The position numbers were made by a program, and so were the translations under genes. 64,000 nt of DNA, from assembly GCA_963766445.1 (NCBI GenBank), contig CAVXZW010000024.1, forward strand, positions 1 to 64,000, written 5' to 3'. The notes below the pieces were generated by a model. That model saw only the letters and a program-made list of their open reading frames with translations, made no database searches and was not told the DNA's origin. Of the stretch, positions 48,398 to 57,883 are shown one piece after another. Source of the DNA: JAICYJ01 sp963766445. Its GTDB lineage: Bacteria > Actinomycetota > Thermoleophilia > Gaiellales > JAICJC01. Every line of letters starts with the position of its first letter. Position 1 is the first letter of the stretch.

Positions 48398-49489
48398 TCA
48401 ACCGAGCGCGCGGCGCACGCCTCGCGCGATCTCGATGTCCTCGCGCGCCCGTATCGCAAAGACGCGCACGCGCGCGTCCGCCGAGCCGATCTCGGCGTCG
48501 AGCTTCGCGGCGCTGTTTCGGTCGGGTGCGACCGCGACGCCGAGGAACCCGAGGCCATCGGCGGCGCGGGAGCGGATGCTGGCGGCGTTCTCGCCGACGC
48601 CGCCAGTGAAAACCAGCGCGTCGAGCCCGTGCATCGCCGACGCCATCGTCGCGATGCCGGCCCTGAGGCGGTGCAGGTATGCGGCGACCCCGAGCTCGGC
48701 CCGGGCGTCGCCGCTCTGCTCGGCCGCGAGTACAGCTTCCATCTCGGCGCTCCCGGTCAGGCCGAGCAGGCCGGAACGGTGCTCGAGCGCGTCCTGGAGC
48801 TCGGAGGACGGCACGTCCGCGTGATCGACAAGCCAGAGCACCAGCCCGGGATCGACGGAGCCGGATCGGGTCGCCATCACCAGTCCCTCGAGCGGGGTGA
48901 AGCCCATGGTGGTGTCGACCGACCTGCCCTGTGCGACGGCGGCGAGGGACGCGCCCGCGCCGAGATGGCAGGTGACGATCCGCATGGCTTCGACCGGTTG
49001 TCCGCTGAGCTCCGCTGCACGGGCCGAGGCGTAGGCGTGTGAAAGGCCGTGGAAGCCGAACCGGCGGAGGTCCCATCGTGTGCGCCACTCAGCGGGGAGG
49101 GCGTAGGTGGCGGCGGCGGCGGGGATGGATGCGTGAAACGCGGTGTCGAAGCAGCCCACCTGTGGAATGCCGGGCAGGAGCCGGGCGACCACCTCGAGCA
49201 CACGAAGCGCGACCGGCTGATGGAGCGGCGCGAGGTCGACCAGCGCGTACAGCTGCCGGAGCACTGCCGCGTCGATCACGGTCGGGTCGACCAGCTCGCT
49301 GCCACCGTGGACGATGCGGTGGCCGACGGCATCGACGTGGCCGCCACGCTCGAACTCGGCGCGGAGCGCCGCCTCGTCCACGTGCCCGGGCTGGAGCGGA
49401 ACGTCCGCGGCATGGTGCAGGTGGTCGTGCTCGTCGAGCAGCGACAGCTTGAGGCTGCTCGAGCCGGCGTTGACGACCAGGATGCGCAC
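48398..49489 (-). CDS. ackA: Acetate kinase
   Basis: 363 residues, slightly shorter than the usual 395-400. N-terminal NAGSSSLKLSL, the phosphate-binding FGFHGLSHAYAS, HLGAGASLAAV and FTGGVGENA are the family signatures. It converts acetyl phosphate plus ADP to acetate plus ATP in the cytosol. Its start directly follows the phosphoketolase stop, so acetyl phosphate made by the one enzyme can be used by the other. Downstream, the 240 bases to the convergent Mg2+ ATPase hold no convincing gene. Confidence 0.93.
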   Translation of the reverse strand: MRILVVNAGSSSLKLSLLDEHDHLHHAADVPLQPGHVDEAALRAEFERGGHVDAVGHRIVHGGSELVDPTVIDAAVLRQLYALVDLAPLHQPVALRVLEVVARLLPGIPQVGCFDTAFHASIPAAAATYALPAEWRTRWDLRRFGFHGLSHAYASARAAELSGQPVEAMRIVTCHLGAGASLAAVAQGRSVDTTMGFTPLEGLVMATRSGSVDPGLVLWLVDHADVPSSELQDALEHRSGLLGLTGSAEMEAVLAAEQSGDARAELGVAAYLHRLRAGIATMASAMHGLDALVFTGGVGENAASIRSRAADGLGFLGVAVAPDRNSAAKLDAEIGSADARVRVFAIRAREDIEIARGVRRALG

Positions 49490-51892
49490 TCAGCCGCCGG
49501 CGGGATGCGGCCACGTCCAGTCCCGCACCTCGGGAGGATCGAGGCCCTCGATCTGCGTATGGGCGCGGCAGCGCAGGCGCTCGTCGGCGAGGCGCTGGCG
49601 CAGCTCCGCGGCATGCGACCCCAGGCCCGGCACGCGGTCGATCACGTCCATCACGAGGTGGAACCGGTCGAGGTCGTTGAGCATCACCATGTCGAACGGC
49701 GTGGTGGTCGTGCCCTCCTCCTTGTATCCCCGGACGTGCAGGTTGTGATGGTTGGTGCGCCGGTACGTGAGACGGTGGATCAGCGTCGGGTAGCCGTGGT
49801 AGGCGAAGATGACCGGTCGATCGACGGTGAACAACGTGTCGAAGTCGCGATCGGTGAGCCCGTGGGGATGTTCGCTGTCGGGCTGGAGCCGCATCAGATC
49901 GATGACGTTGATCACGCGAACCCGCAGGTCAGGCAGCTCACGGCGGAGGATGTCGACGGCGGCCAGCGTCTCCAGAGTGGGCACGTCGCCGCAGCAGGCC
50001 ATCACCACGTCCGGGTCGCCCTCGTCGTTCGAGGCCCACTCCCAGATGCCCAGCCCGCGGATGCAGTGCATGACGGCGTCGTCGATCGAGAGGTAGTTGA
50101 GCGCAGGCTGCTTGCCGGCGACGATCACGTTCACGTAATCGCGCGACTCCAGGCAGTGGGCGGCCACGGACAGGAGGCAGTTGGCGTCCGGCGGCAGGTA
50201 GACGCGGATGATCTCCGCCTTCTTGTTCGCCACGAGATCGATGAAGCCGGGGTCCTGGTGCGAGAAGCCGTTGTGGTCCTGGCGCCAGACGTGGGAACTG
50301 AGCAGGTAGTTGAGTGAGGCGACCGGTCGCCGCCAGGGGATGCCGCGAGACACCTTCAGCCACTTCGCGTGTTGGTTGAACATCGAGTCGACGACGTGGA
50401 TGAACGCCTCGTAGCTGGTGAACAGGCCGTGCCTGCCCGTCAGCAGGTAGCCCTCGAGCCAGCCCTGGCACTGATGCTCGGACAGCACCTCCATCACCCG
50501 GCCGGTGGTCGCGAGGTGATCGTCGCCCTCGAGCAGCGAGGCATCCCAGGCGCGGTCCGTGACCTCGAACACCGCCGACAGCCGGTTGGATGCCGTCTCG
50601 TCCGGTCCGAACAGACGGAACCGGCGGGGGTTGCGCGCGATCACGTCACGCACGTAGGAGCCGAGCACCCGCGTGGCCTCGCTGAACGACGTCGCCGGCG
50701 CCGGCACGTCGATAGCGTAGGATCGGAAATCGGGCAGGTCGAGCTGCTCGAGCAGCAGCCCGCCGTTGGCGTGGGGGTTGGCGCTCATCCGCCGGCGCCC
50801 GCGAGGAGGGAGGTCGGAGAGCTCGGGCACGAGCGCCCCCTCCTCGTCGAACAGCTCGTGCGGCCGGTAGCTGCGCAGCCACTCCTCGAGCAGCGCAAGG
50901 TGACCAGGGTTCGTCCGCACCTCCGCCAGGGGCACCTGATGCGATCGCCAGGTTCCCTCCGCGGGCAGGCCATCCACCAGCTTCGGGCCGGTCCAGCCCT
51001 TCGGGGTTCGCAGCACGATCATCGGCCAGCGCGGCCGCTGGGTGCTTCCCTCGACGCGGGCCGCGTGCTGCAGCGACGCGATCTCGTCGGCCACGGCTTC
51101 GAGGACACTCGCCATCCGCTCGTGCATGGGCCCGGGCTCGTCGCCGTCCACCCAGTGCACGGTGTGGCCGTACCCCTCCAGCAGCGATGTCAGCTCGCGG
51201 TCGCCGATCCGCGCCAGCACCGTCGGATTGGCGATCTTGTAGCCGTTCAGGTGCAGGATGGGGAGCACGGCACCGTCGCCGACCGGGTCGAGGAACTTGT
51301 TGGAGTGCCAACCGGTCGCCAGCGGGCCGGTCTCGGCCTCGCCGTCGCCGACGATGCAGCAGACGACGAGGTCGGGGTTGTCGAAGGCGGCCCCGTATGC
51401 GTGCGAGAGCGAATAGCCGAGCTCGCCGCCCTCGTGGATCGATCCGGGCGTCTCGGGGGCCACGTGCGACGGGATGCCGCCGGGGAACGAGAACTGCCGG
51501 AACAGCTGCCGCAGGCCGTCTTCGTCGCGGCCGATGTGGGGATAGACCTCGCTGTAGGTGCCCTCGAGGTAGGCGTTGGCGACCGCGGCGGGGCCGCCGT
51601 GGCCGGGCCCGATCACGTAGATCATGTCCAGATCGCGGCTGCGGATCAGCCGGTTCAGGTGCGCGTAGATGAAGTTCAGCCCGGGAGTGGTACCCCAGTG
51701 GCCGATCAGACGCGGCTTCACCTGGCCCGGCTGCAACGGCTCTCGCAGGAGCGGGTTATCGAGCAGGTAGATCTGGCCGACGGACACGTAGTTGGCGGCC
51801 CGCCAGTAGGCGTCGATCAGAGCGAGCTCGTCGCGGCTTGCGGCGGTGCCCTCTTGATCGCGCGCGTCCTGCTGGTCTGAACGCTGACTCAT
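49490..51892 (-). CDS. xfp: Xylulose-5-phosphate/fructose-6-phosphate phosphoketolase
   Basis: 800 residues, normal length. Thiamine-diphosphate enzyme that cleaves xylulose 5-phosphate (or fructose 6-phosphate) with phosphate to acetyl phosphate and glyceraldehyde 3-phosphate (or erythrose 4-phosphate). Signatures: EGGELGYSLSHAYGAA, the ThDP-binding GDGEAETGPLATGWHSNKFL region and HLNGYKIANPT. ATG 51892 has GAGGATG upstream. It lies between the acyl-CoA synthetase (22-base gap) and acetate kinase (no gap) in one operon, a pathway from pentose phosphate to acetate/ATP or acetyl-CoA. Confidence 0.95.
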   Translation of the reverse strand: MSQRSDQQDARDQEGTAASRDELALIDAYWRAANYVSVGQIYLLDNPLLREPLQPGQVKPRLIGHWGTTPGLNFIYAHLNRLIRSRDLDMIYVIGPGHGGPAAVANAYLEGTYSEVYPHIGRDEDGLRQLFRQFSFPGGIPSHVAPETPGSIHEGGELGYSLSHAYGAAFDNPDLVVCCIVGDGEAETGPLATGWHSNKFLDPVGDGAVLPILHLNGYKIANPTVLARIGDRELTSLLEGYGHTVHWVDGDEPGPMHERMASVLEAVADEIASLQHAARVEGSTQRPRWPMIVLRTPKGWTGPKLVDGLPAEGTWRSHQVPLAEVRTNPGHLALLEEWLRSYRPHELFDEEGALVPELSDLPPRGRRRMSANPHANGGLLLEQLDLPDFRSYAIDVPAPATSFSEATRVLGSYVRDVIARNPRRFRLFGPDETASNRLSAVFEVTDRAWDASLLEGDDHLATTGRVMEVLSEHQCQGWLEGYLLTGRHGLFTSYEAFIHVVDSMFNQHAKWLKVSRGIPWRRPVASLNYLLSSHVWRQDHNGFSHQDPGFIDLVANKKAEIIRVYLPPDANCLLSVAAHCLESRDYVNVIVAGKQPALNYLSIDDAVMHCIRGLGIWEWASNDEGDPDVVMACCGDVPTLETLAAVDILRRELPDLRVRVINVIDLMRLQPDSEHPHGLTDRDFDTLFTVDRPVIFAYHGYPTLIHRLTYRRTNHHNLHVRGYKEEGTTTTPFDMVMLNDLDRFHLVMDVIDRVPGLGSHAAELRQRLADERLRCRAHTQIEGLDPPEVRDWTWPHPAGG

Positions 51893-51914
51893 TGCACCAT
51901 CCTCGCGTCGATTG

Positions 51915-54608
51915 TTACCACGTCCGCACTGGCCCGGGCTGTGCCGGTGCCGTCCTGAGCCTGATCCGGGCGTCCACCGCCTGGCAAGCGTTCGGGCCGC
52001 AGATCACCGGGTTCAGGTCGAGCTCTGCGAGTTCGGGAATGTCGTCGGCAAGCTGGGCGATCCGGATCACGATCTCCACTGCGCCGTCGCAATCGGCAGG
52101 GGCAGCACCACGGAACCCGGCCAGGAGCTTGCCCGCCGCGCCCTCGGTGACCAGTGCTCTCGCGTCTGCCTCGGAGATCGGCGGTAGTGAAAAGCGCACG
52201 TCCTTCACCAGCTCGGCCATGACGCCGCCCAAACCGACGGCGACGACCGGACCGAAGACGGGATCGCGGACGGCGCCGACCAGCAGCTCGACGCCTGGAT
52301 CGACCATGCGCTGGACGATCACCGGCGTCCCGATCCGGGTGACCTCGTCCCGCACCTTGCCGGCTCCCCTAGCCCGAGCGCGATCGCGCCCAGCTCGGTC
52401 TTGTGCACCCCGGGTCGCGCGATCTTCACGGCCACCGGATAGCCAAGCACCCCGGCCGCCTCCACAGCGGCCGCACGCGTGGTGGCGATGCGCTGGGTGG
52501 GGCACGGGATCCCGTATGCCTCCAGCACCGTCTGCGTGTCACCCGGATCGAGCCAGACGTCATCGTCGCCAGCGAGTGCCGAGGCGACGATCCGCTCGAC
52601 GACCGCGGTGTCGACCGGCCGTCGTTCGGCGGGTGGCATCACGGGTGCGTCTCGTAATTGGACGTACTGCACGGCTCTGGCCAGCGCACCGGCCGCTGAC
52701 TCGGGATAGTCGAACGTCGCGGGCCCGTCGCGGCGGGAGGCTCGCGAGGCTCCCATCACGGCCGCGAGCACCGGCTTGTCGGCGCCGGCTGTTCGAATCA
52801 CGTCGTCGATCGCCGCGGCGACGTCCTCCGGGTCGGCGATCACGGGCGGCGCGAAGAGCGCGATCACAGCATCCACGTTCGGGTCGGCAAGCAGCAACGG
52901 CAGAGCCTTGCGGTAGCTGTCCGGCGGTCGCCGAGCCAAGCATGTCGACGGGGTTTGCGACGCTTGCTTCGGCCGGCAGCAGCGCACGCAGCCGTCGGCG
53001 AGACGTGGCCGTCAGCGTGGGCAGCGTGAGTCCGGAGGCGTCGCATGCGTCGGCGCAGAGGATCCCCAGTCCGCCCGCGTTCGTCAGCACAGCGACGCGC
53101 GGCCCGGCGGGAAGCGGTTGGCGCGACAGCAACCCTGCAAGATCGATCAGCTGCTCGAGCGTTTGCACCCGGATCACGCCGGCCTGGTGGAACAGCGCAT
53201 CGACTGCCGTGTCCGAGCCGGCCAGGGCTGCTGTATGCGATCCGGCCGCCTTGGCACCTGCCCTGGTAGCGCCGGCCTTGAGGGCGATCACCGGTTTGTG
53301 GCGTGAGACTCGGCGGGCCAGACGCGCGAACTTGCGTGGGTTGCCGAACGACTCCATGTACAGCATCACCGCGTTGGTATCCGGATCGTCGTCCCACCAC
53401 TCCAGCAGGTCGTTGGAGGACACGTCCGCCTTGTTTCCGACCGAGACGAATCCGGACAGTCCCAGGCCCTTGCGCCGAGCGTGCTCCAGCACCGCGAGCC
53501 CCAGCGCGCCACTCTGCGACGAAAAGCCGATGGTTCCCTGTGGGAATGCGCCGGGCGCGAAGGTCGCATTCAGCCTCAGCGCCGGCATGGCGATCCCCAG
53601 GCAGTTCGGGCCCACCAATCGCACTCCGCGCGATCGCACCAGCTCCAGCAGGCGGCGCTCCCGCCGCCTGCCGGCACGACCGTTCTCGGAGAATCCGGCC
53701 GTGATCACACAGATGCTGCGCGCCCCAGCGTCGAGTGCCTCGCGCACCTGCCCGACGGCAGACGTCCCGGGGACGCACACGACGGCCAGGTCGACCGCTT
53801 CGCCGATGTCGGCTATCCGGCTGTACGCAACGTGGCCCGCCACCGGAGTACCCGTCCGGTTGACGGGATGGACAGGCCCGGCGAAGCCCGAATCCAGCAT
53901 GTTGCGGAACAGCTCACCGCCGATCGATCCGCGCCTCGACGAGGCACCGATGACGGCCACCGATCGCGGTGCCAGCAGGGGCTCCATCGATCGCCGCACG
54001 GCCGCGTGGTCGCGGGCGTCGATGCGCTCGCGCAGCTCCGGAGTCGCGGCGATCGGGAACCGCACCCTGACCGTCCCCGAGGCGCCGCTCATCTGGGTCT
54101 CGAATCCGGCATCCGAGAACACGTCCAGCATCGGCGCGTCCGCTGCCAGCACCTCCGCCCAGAAGGCGCTGATCCCGGCGTGGTACGCGGCGGCGGCCAG
54201 GCATTCGAGCAGGCGTGTGCCGACGCCATGGCCCTGCAGCGCGTCGGTGACTGCGAACGCCGCCTCGGCCTCGGTGCTTCCGGCGATCCGGATGTAGTTG
54301 CCGACCGCGACGATTCGCGACCTGCGTCCGAGCCGCTCAACACCGACGTAGGCGCCGGCGTTCGTCCAGTCGGGATCCAGGTGTCGTGTCAGAAAGGCCG
54401 CGTCCACGTCTGCCATCCCGTGAAAGCGCAGGTACCGACTGCGCTCGCTGAGTTGGTTGAAGAACCGGCGAAGCGCCGCGGCGTCTGCCGGTCGCGGCGG
54501 CCGCAGCCGCAGCGTCCGGCCATCGCGCAGAATCACGTCGAGCGGTATTTGCGCTTCGACGGGACTCGCCGACGCACGATCCGGGGCCTTGTCGAGGCTG
54601 TGCACCAC
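51915..54608 (-). pseudogene. ADP-forming acyl-CoA synthetase with N-terminal GNAT domain, two frameshifts
   Basis: About 895 residues when corrected. Order: GNAT acetyltransferase (VILRDGRTLRLRPP, then GHGVGTRLLECL), CoA-binding domain (PRSVAVIGASSRRGSIGG), succinyl-CoA-ligase-like domain (GFSSQSGALGLAVLEHA; catalytic-type His in AAGSHTAALAGSD), and a C-terminal ATP-grasp domain in two shifted frames (52319-52987 and 51915-52505). Breaks near 52927 (one extra G) and 52368 (one base missing). GNAT-first order is as in Streptomyces Pat. The protein may interconvert acetate and acetyl-CoA with ADP/ATP, or acetylate lysines if the ligase half is inactive. Start uncertain: GTGs at 54605 and 54608. 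Confidence 0.82.
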
Positions 54609-54758
54609 CTGCGGATCATCGCGCACCTGACCACAGCCGCCATCCGTGCTCGCGCTGATTCCGAACTGCGGGTTCACGCGGACCCGGAGGAGAACCCGCC
54701 GGGACAGTTCGGTGGAAACACCGATGTACGTTGCCGCCGCAGCAGAGACGCTGTGCCG

Positions 54759-54980
54759 ATGACGACGCTCTCGGAGCCCGGGCCCGCCACGTCGACTCTC
54801 TCCGATCACGCGCCGGCCGCTCAAGGATTGACCTCCGTCGAGGCGGAGCATCGACTCCAAGTCGAGGGACCGAACGAGCTGGGCGAGCAACCGACGGTCG
54901 CCACTGCCGGGGGATGTGCTCAAGCAGCTGACCCACCCGCTCGCGCTGCTGCTCTGGCTCGCCGCCGCGCTTGCCTGGCC
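54759..54980 (+). pseudogene. N-terminal relic of a cation P-type ATPase
   Basis: From ATG 54759: GLTSVEAEHRLQVEGPNELG, then after a frame change near 54905 LKQLTHPLALLLWLAAALAW. These are the N-terminal cation-ATPase domain and first helix of a P2/P3-type pump. The rest is missing; the next recognisable codons belong to a Usp gene. Confidence 0.65.
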
Positions 54981-55120
54981 TACCAGCGGGCCGACGCTGG
55001 CGATGCGGACATGCTGGTCGTCGGATCCCGTGGCCGCGGCGGCCTCACCGGTACACTCCTGGGTTCGGTCAGCCAGGATTTGCGTCGCACGCACACTGCC
55101 CGGTCGCCGTAGTCCGATGA
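54981..55120 (+). pseudogene. C-terminal relic of a universal stress protein
   Basis: Reads DADMLVVGSRGRGGLTGTLL and GSVSQ, then after a one-base shift FASHAHCPVAVVR with a stop at 55118-55120. It is fused directly behind the P-type ATPase relic, so a deletion joined two unrelated genes. Confidence 0.65.
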
Positions 55121-55218
55121 TCGAGCCCAACGGACCGAACGATGCGCGGGCCAGCCTCGCAGCATCGTCCGGACCTGACGTATACGGCTCCGCCGATGCG
55201 GGAAAACACGGACGCGAG

Positions 55219-55236
55219 ATCGGAGTCGTCTCCGAT
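55219..55236. promoter_or_regulatory. Inverted repeat upstream of Usp gene
   Basis: ATCGGAGTCGTCTCCGAT: perfect 7-base arms around TCGT, 35 bases before ATG 55271. Size and placement fit an operator or a small hairpin in the leader. The regulator is unknown; the DevR-type regulator encoded nearby is one candidate. Confidence 0.4.
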
Positions 55237-55270
55237 GATGATCCCCAGTCGAAGCGCCGATCATGAGGAC

Positions 55271-55699
55271 ATGATTGTTGTCGGCATCGATGGCTCGGAG
55301 GGCGCGGCGCGAGCGTTGGAGTTCGCGGCGAAAGAGGCGACGCTACGGGGGCGCGGACTGCGTGTCGTGGCAGTTTGGCATGTCCCGGTGCCCGCGTACT
55401 CGGCCGGGATGCTGGCCCCATCCTTCTCGATTGATGAGTTCGAGCACTCGATGAAGGCCGCGGCCGACCGTCAGGTGTCAGAAGTGCTCGCCGCATATCC
55501 AGATCTACCGCACGAGCTGGTGGTCCAAGAAGGCAACGCTGCTCATGTCCTGCTCGAGCAGTCGAGTGGAGCGGACATGCTTGTGCTCGGCTCGCGCGGC
55601 CTGGGTGGTTTCCGCGGGCTGCTGCTCGGTTCCGTGAGTCAGCAATGTGCACACCATGCGACCTGCCCGGTGGTCATCGTTCCACCCGTCGGCGGGTGA
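55271..55699 (+). CDS. Universal stress protein
   Basis: 142 residues, one Usp domain. N-terminal VVGIDGSEGAARALEFA and nucleotide pattern GSRGLGGFRGLLLGS, then CPVVIVP. ATG 55271 (MIVVGIDG) is the natural Usp start; GAGG is just upstream. It is the intact relative of three broken Usp genes in the window (29492, 54981, 62186) and is followed after five bases by a receiver-like gene, so the two are probably cotranscribed. Confidence 0.88.
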   Translation: MIVVGIDGSEGAARALEFAAKEATLRGRGLRVVAVWHVPVPAYSAGMLAPSFSIDEFEHSMKAAADRQVSEVLAAYPDLPHELVVQEGNAAHVLLEQSSGADMLVLGSRGLGGFRGLLLGSVSQQCAHHATCPVVIVPPVGG

Positions 55700-55704
55700 G
55701 GCAC

Positions 55705-56148
55705 ATGAGCATGGCACCGCCGAGTGGGATCCGCAAGGCGACCTCGGTCGTCATTGCTGACCGTCGCGACTTCGACCGACTGGCCTTGGAGATCCTCTGT
55801 CAGCATCATCCTGATGTGACGGTCGTCGCCAGCGTCTCGACGATCCCAGACGCCGTTCTTGCGCTCGCGCGCATCGAACGCGGTGTGGTGCTAGTCGGAC
55901 GCCAACTCCTTTCCACGAGCGGTCCGAGATCCGTCGCACGGCTACGAGAAGCTGGCGCCGTCCGCGTTGTGCTGGTCGGTACCGGTGAGCCGAATCAGGG
56001 GCAGCTGGAAGCGATGCGAGTAGGAGCCGACGGAGCCCTTCAGCGTGATGGGGAAGCCACAGCTCAGCTGGGAGTGCTGGCCGGCGAGTCGGGCACGGTG
56101 CCTCGCTGGGTCGACGATCGGACCGACACGCCACACCCGGAAGGCTAG
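55705..56148 (+). CDS. Stand-alone receiver-like protein lacking the phospho-Asp
   Basis: 147 residues. The order of strands and helices follows a CheY-type receiver: VVIADRRDFDRLALEILC, VVASVSTIPDAV, GVVLVGRQL where D-x-x-L-L-D is expected, VRVVLVG, and RVGADGALQRDG at the Lys position. The acceptor Asp is replaced (GVVLVG) and the usual Lys is Gln. There is no output domain. It is likely a pseudo-receiver that binds a partner without phosphorylation. It is placed between Usp and the DevS-type kinase, convergent with the latter. Confidence 0.6.
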   Translation: MSMAPPSGIRKATSVVIADRRDFDRLALEILCQHHPDVTVVASVSTIPDAVLALARIERGVVLVGRQLLSTSGPRSVARLREAGAVRVVLVGTGEPNQGQLEAMRVGADGALQRDGEATAQLGVLAGESGTVPRWVDDRTDTPHPEG

Positions 56149-56157
56149 CTTCGACGG

Positions 56158-57867
56158 TTAGTGGTTCGCAGCGTCGGCGATGACCGGTACAGACACTCTG
56201 ACCTCAGTTCCGCCGGTGGTGGGCGAACGGATCTCAAGCGTGCCACCCATCAGCTCCACACGCTCCTGCATCCCAATCAGGCCGAAGCCCGCGGTGCCAC
56301 GCTGCTCGCCCATGCCGGCGCCGTTGTCCGCGACCCGTACGTCGATGGTCTCATCGCCCTCGATCACGGAGACCACGACCCTGCTCGCCCCTGAGTGCTT
56401 GATCACGTTGTTCAGTGCCTCCTGAACGACACGGTACAGCGCGTCCTCGAGCGATGCCGACAGCCGGTGTGTCCGCCGGCCACATTCGAATGCGAGGTCA
56501 ACGTTCATCTCAACCTCGAGATCGCTCACGCCACCGAGCCGATGCACGAGGTGCTCGAGTGCAGGCTGAACTCCGGCCTCATCGAGAATCGGGGGCCGCA
56601 GGTCGTTGATGAGTTGCCGGAGCGAAGCGATGCCAAGCGTGATCTGCTCGACCGCCTGGTCGAGCATACGCTCGACCTTCTCCCGGTCCTCGGTGCGCGC
56701 GCGCCGAGGACAGAATCAGCTTCAGGCTGGCCAGATCCTGCAGCGTCTCGTCGTGCAGCTCACGCGCCCAGCGTCGGCGTTCACCCTCCGACGCTTCGAT
56801 ACCACGGCGCGCGCGATCCTCGGCCACATTGCGACCAGTGGCCACCGCGGTTGCGCCGCTGCTGGCGAACGCGTCCAGCAGCCGCTCAGCATCAGCGGAA
56901 AATCGATTCGCACCCGACTCCGGATCAAGCGCGCCAAGCAAGCCGACCACGGTCCCCCGGAACACCAGCGGCACGAGCAGCGCTGCCCGCGCATCGATCC
57001 CCTCCACGACCTTGACTGTGTCGCCCGGCTCGGCAACCAGATGTACAGCCCGTCGGCGCTCGAGGGCGGCCGCCGCTGGCGTTCCCCACACGTGCACGAC
57101 CTGATGCTCGAGCGACCGCTCCAACTCGCCGGCAACTGCATCGATCGTCAAACGGCCGCCGGATTCAAGTGCGACAAACATCGAGCGCGCGCCGACAAGC
57201 GCCCGTCCCGTTTGACGATCAGTTCCAGGATCCGGTCGAGGTGCGTTTCGCCACCGACCGCCCGCGCGACCGCGAGCGCCGCCTCGAAGCCGGCGACAGC
57301 TCGCTGGAGCTCATCGCGGCGCTCGGTCGCGTCCCGGTACAGGCGCGCGTTTTCGATGGCAAAGCCCGCCCATTCGGCGAGCACGACCAGAGCCTGCTCG
57401 TCCTCAGCGGTGAACTCGCCTTCGTGCTTATCGGTCAGGTAGAGATTTCCGAACACCGAGCCGCGAATACGCACCGGCACGCCGACGAAGGTGGCCATAG
57501 GTGGATGGCCGGACGGGAACCCGTACGATCGAGGGTGGCTGCCGACATCTGCCAGCCGCAGTGGCTGCGGGTCTGAGATCAGCACCCCGAGCACGCCGTG
57601 GCCCTGCGGCAGGTCCCCGATCTGGGCGCGAGTCTGCTCATCGATGCCCAGAGTCAGGAACTGCTCGAGCCCGTCGCCGTGCTCGTTGAGCACGCCGAGT
57701 GCCGCGTACCGAGCTCCCGTCAGATCACAGGCTGCCTCCAGTACAGACCGGAGCACGGTTTCCAATTCAAGTTCGGAGACGATCGACCGGCCGACGTCCA
57801 ACAGGCGCCGGAGTCGCACCTCGTCGAGCGCTACGCCCACCTCATTCATCTCGGAGATGCTGCTCAC
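56158..57867 (-). pseudogene. GAF-domain histidine kinase (DevS/NarX type), two frameshifts
   Basis: About 568 residues when corrected: two GAF domains (first about residues 20-165, second about 190-330), a HisKA_3 dimerisation domain with RRWARELHDETLQDLASLK, and a HATPase (VVQEALNNVIKHSGA, ADNGAGMG, GFGLIGMQERVELMGG). Frames are 57148-57867, 56579-57181 and 56158-56667, joined by one-base indels near 57190 and 56690. DevS/DosS GAF domains bind heme and sense O2/NO/redox; no heme ligand could be assigned here. Sixteen bases after its response regulator, hence one operon. Confidence 0.85.
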
Positions 57868-57883
57868 CTCGATCCTCTTAGAC

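Noticed and set aside
48127..48558. 143-residue minus-strand frame after acetate kinase
   Set aside because: Overlaps the end of acetate kinase in another frame, no ribosome site, no recognised domain.
51838..54297. 819-residue plus-strand frame
   Set aside because: Very long but opposite the GNAT/acyl-CoA synthetase; Ser/Arg/Pro-rich with no domain. A shadow frame.
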